Source: Lentisphaeria bacterium (GTDB lineage: Bacteria; Verrucomicrobiota; Lentisphaeria; Victivallales; Victivallaceae). From it: a stretch of DNA of 64,000 bases. Shown here piece after piece: positions 61,667 to 64,000 of this stretch. Position numbers and translations under genes: made by a program. The notes below the pieces were generated by a model. That model worked only from the letters and a program-made list of their open reading frames with translations, did not search any database and had not been told where the DNA came from. How positions within the stretch are numbered: position 1 is the stretch's first letter; each line of letters opens with the position of its first letter. The DNA is taken from contig CP091727.1 in the NCBI GenBank assembly GCA_022009855.1, positions 310,001 through 374,000 of the forward strand. Direction: 5' to 3'.

Positions 61667-63001
61667 TTTTCAAAATGGCGTAATTTTCTGATTACGCCCC
61701 CTCATTTTCATCTATTTCACACCAATTCTCAAAAGTAGCCCCCTTTGTTGTAAATCAGCTGTCCTAAAAAGCGAACTCTGGTTGAAATGATTCCGGCTCC
61801 GGTGGTTTGGTAAATGGTTGATCCAGCCATTGGCGCAAGTCGCGGTAAACAAAGAGATTCCATTTCAGGAAAGTGACCAGGGTTGAAAAATGCCATTGCG
61901 CTTTCGACAAAAACTTCAGGTACTTGGTCAGTAAAATAGCGATAAGCGCTGTCCAAACTTGAATCCGAACCGCATTTTCGCTGGTGCCGATGAACGTTTT
62001 GATCTTGAAGTTCTGCTTGAGCATCTTGAAAAAGCTTTCGATTTGCCAGCGAGCCTTATAGATGTCGCCGATCGTCTGTGCGTCCAGCTCAAAATTGTTG
62101 GTTAGCAAGGTCAATGTCCGATGGTTTTCCACATCGCAAACGACCACTTTGCGGAGACGTTCCGGATATTTGTCTTGCGAACCACGCAGAAAAAATGACT
62201 TCATCGCTCAAAACGGTTCCGGGATATTGCTTGACATCGTATTCCGGGATGTCGTAGGTCGCATTGGTCTTGAGGCGCGTGACAAAATCCACACCGGAGA
62301 GATTCCATTTATACAGCATGGAAAAATCGACGTATCCGCGATCACAAACCACCATGCTGTCACGCGGGAGTTCCATTCGTCTGGCGCTGTTTACCTCATG
62401 AACATCTCCATTGGTGAAATCAACAAACACGGGAAGATGACCATCATGATCCAACAGCATATTGAGCTTGATTGCCCCTTTGGTTTGCCGATAGGTTGCC
62501 CATGGAAAAACTTTAACGCAAAGCTCAATCAGCGTTGCGTCGAGACTGTAAAGTTTCTTGGGAAACGAAAACTCATGCCGTGGCGCAATTGCATGGCAGT
62601 GTCCCAGAAGCATATGGAAAATATCGCCGAACATTTTCGGAGAGCGATGGGCATTGGCGTACGACAAGTTGGATTTGGTTGGAGCGGATTCCACACCAAG
62701 ATGATTCAACTTGCCTCCGCAGGTTTTCAAACCTCCGCAAATCTCTCGCAGACTATTGGCCTGCGCCAACTGGCAGAAGATCATCGACACAAAATGTGCC
62801 CAACTGTCAAAGGACTGTTTTCGCTTGTCTCCATTGTGTTTCATGACTATTTCTTCAAATTCTCGCTTCGATATCAAATCCAACACTTGACGAAAAAGAC
62901 TGACTGATGTATTCTTCATTACGGAGCCTCCTTGTGGTTTAGGCAACCGTAATATACTATTACGGACAAGTTGGCTCCACTTTTTTCACCCCTTCAAAAG
63001 T
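61667..63001 (-). mobile_element. IS4-family element between two inverted IS110 copies
   Basis: About 1.33 kb, bounded on both sides by ACATGGTATCTAACAA in inverted orientation, which is either its terminal repeat or part of the flanking IS110 end. One transposase gene on the minus strand. Confidence 0.6.
61764..62919 (-). CDS. IS4-family DDE transposase, one frameshift
   Basis: About 384 residues. The N-terminal domain contains DSWAHFVSMIFCQLAQANSL. The DDE residues are in KLYSLDATLIEL, MVVCDRGYVDF and the Y-R-E-K signature YKARWQIESFFKMLK. The frame breaks at a T6 run near 62200 (FFLRGSQDKYPERLRKVVV follows). Start ATG 62919 with GGAGGC. The organisation is that of the other IS4 transposase in the window, but the two are clearly different elements. 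Confidence 0.8.
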
Positions 63002-64000
63002 TTGTTAGATACCATGTATAGGTGACGGGAAATCGGGTAGAAAAAAACTCCTTTGTCAAGTAACTTTGAATAACAGCAACTAAGCGACAAAGGAGGCATG
63101 GAAATGCAGAGAAAAGGTAACACGATTAGTGAAAAAATTCAAACTGGAAACCAGGAAACTTTCGGAATTGACATGGGCGGGACGCTGTGGGCGACGGCGA
63201 TCCGAGATTGGGAAAGCGGAAAAAACAGCTATTATGGCTTGAAGGACAAAGAGCAATTAAGCAAAGAGGAACGTCTTTTTCAACTGGTGGCGGATCATGT
63301 TCAAGACGGGAAAAAGGTTGATGTGTATTACGAAGCAGGTCGCTACGGATTCTGGCCGGCACGGAAAATGTTGGCAATCGGGGCGAGGGTTCACATTCTT
63401 CCGATCAACAAATTGAAGGTGATTATGTGCGGTAAAACGATCAAAACAGATAAGTTGGATGCGAAGTTTCTTGGCGGACTTCATCCTTCGGACGAAATCC
63501 CGGAAGTTTATATTCCGACCTTGACGGAGGAAGGCCGCCGGGATGCGGAACGCGAACTTGGCCGGATCAAGGAATCAATCAATCGGGTCAATGCGCAAAT
63601 GCTGGCCCTGATTGACCGCACACCGTTGCCGACACCGGATTTTCACCGAACCAGCGCCGCATGGCGCAAGGCCATTTTGAAGTGGTCGAAAATGGTGGAA
63701 TGGAATGAATGTCCGGAATTGCTGTTGCGACGATTGCCGAATATGATTTCCGAACTGGAACTTTTTGAAAAAGAGCTGGCCGACTGGGAAAAAATCATTC
63801 AGCAGTATCAGGATCGCGACCGTGACAATAGCCGCAAATCGGCGGGAGAAGATCATACAGCGGAAACGGTGATGAAACTTCAACAATTCAAAGGAGTCGG
63901 CGAACGGTTGTCACGCCATTTGCCATGGGAGATCGGTGACTTTCGACGCTTTGGCAGCGGCAAGCAGTTTGCGGCGTTTTTCGGACTGACACCGTGTCCG
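63002..64000 (+). mobile_element. IS110-family element, runs off the right edge
   Basis: About 100 non-coding bases (63002-63103) with ACTCCTTTGTCAAGTAACTTTG precursors of the ribosome binding site, then the transposase. The first 894 bases are a near-exact inverted copy of 60771-61666. Confidence 0.75.
63104..64000 (+). CDS. IS110-family transposase, partial (window edge)
   Basis: The open frame continues to the end of the window (299 codons). It contains the DEDD N-domain (GIDMGGTLWATAI, DVYYEAGRYGFW, KTDKLDAKFL), a coiled linker (EKIIQQYQDRDRDNSRKS) and the beginning of the Tnp_20 domain with FKGVGERLSRHLPWEIGDFR and FAAFFGLTPCP. It is intact over the visible part, in contrast to the left copy. 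ATG 63104 is preferred (AGGAGG seven bases upstream); ATG 63098 overlaps the spacing. In this family a serine-tyrosine-like active site completes the enzyme beyond the window. Confidence 0.85.
   Translation, partial: MQRKGNTISEKIQTGNQETFGIDMGGTLWATAIRDWESGKNSYYGLKDKEQLSKEERLFQLVADHVQDGKKVDVYYEAGRYGFWPARKMLAIGARVHILPINKLKVIMCGKTIKTDKLDAKFLGGLHPSDEIPEVYIPTLTEEGRRDAERELGRIKESINRVNAQMLALIDRTPLPTPDFHRTSAAWRKAILKWSKMVEWNECPELLLRRLPNMISELELFEKELADWEKIIQQYQDRDRDNSRKSAGEDHTAETVMKLQQFKGVGERLSRHLPWEIGDFRRFGSGKQFAAFFGLTPCP

Overview
The window looks like chromosomal DNA of a Lentisphaerota (Victivallis-like) gut bacterium. I infer this from the combination of (i) many secreted glycoside-hydrolase-type genes, (ii) seven genes for type II/IV prepilin-like proteins (N-terminal FTLIELLVVIAIIAILA-type leader, C-terminal DGH motif) sitting directly beside those hydrolases, (iii) LacI, AraC and XylR-type regulators at nearly every locus, and (iv) a dense, varied set of insertion sequences. 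No rRNA, tRNA or CRISPR array was seen.

Layout. 0-25 kb: sugar-utilisation loci, each typically regulator + prepilin-like protein + hydrolase: an (alpha/alpha)6-type hydrolase and a GH5-like enzyme (0.7-6.7 kb), a LacI regulator with a GH71/99-like enzyme, a prepilin and an FAD oxidoreductase under a divergent PocR-AraC regulator (6.7-13.2 kb), an agarase-like enzyme + prepilin + GH36 operon facing a XylR-type regulator (13.3-19.3 kb), an orphan DppB-like permease, an esterase overlapping a stand-alone 5'-3' exonuclease, and another TIM-barrel hydrolase. 25-28 kb: an IS256 relic and an intact lipoprotein/membrane protein/lipoprotein operon. 28-31.7 kb: a GH106-like gene and a prepilin gene beheaded by an IS4 element. 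31.7-39.1 kb: a visibly AT-rich stretch with a LacI gene behind a textbook promoter/operator, a prepilin, a GH-A enzyme with CBM9-like tail, and an IS66 end plus IS5. 39.2-50 kb: an AAA ATPase, an XRE relic, then a six-gene minus-strand polysaccharide operon (prepilin, binding protein, GH-A/CBM9, GH39-like, GH42-like, truncated GH36) divergent from a LacI regulator. 51.4-55.6 kb: gene fragments, a complete IS66 and rearranged IS66 pieces. 55.7-59.7 kb: a second GH5-like gene flanked by inverted motifs, and a prepilin. 59.8-64 kb: an AraC regulator cut by an IS110 fragment, an IS4 element, and a second IS110 copy in inverted orientation running off the end.

Reading caution. About forty single-base frameshifts interrupt otherwise well-conserved genes, many at homopolymers that are one base short (T6 for T7, G4 for G5, C4 for C5). 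I therefore treat most of these genes as intact genes carrying likely sequencing indels (type CDS, with the shifts noted), and reserve 'pseudogene' for truncated or rearranged relics. Frameshifted entries are given as the full span of the reconstructed gene.

How the genes work together. Within loci, genes are tightly packed, often with ATGA stop/start overlaps linking hydrolase and prepilin genes, which suggests that the prepilin-like proteins are co-translated partners of the secreted hydrolases. The local regulators probably respond to the released sugars. No TonB/SusCD pair is present, so this is not a Bacteroidetes-type PUL.
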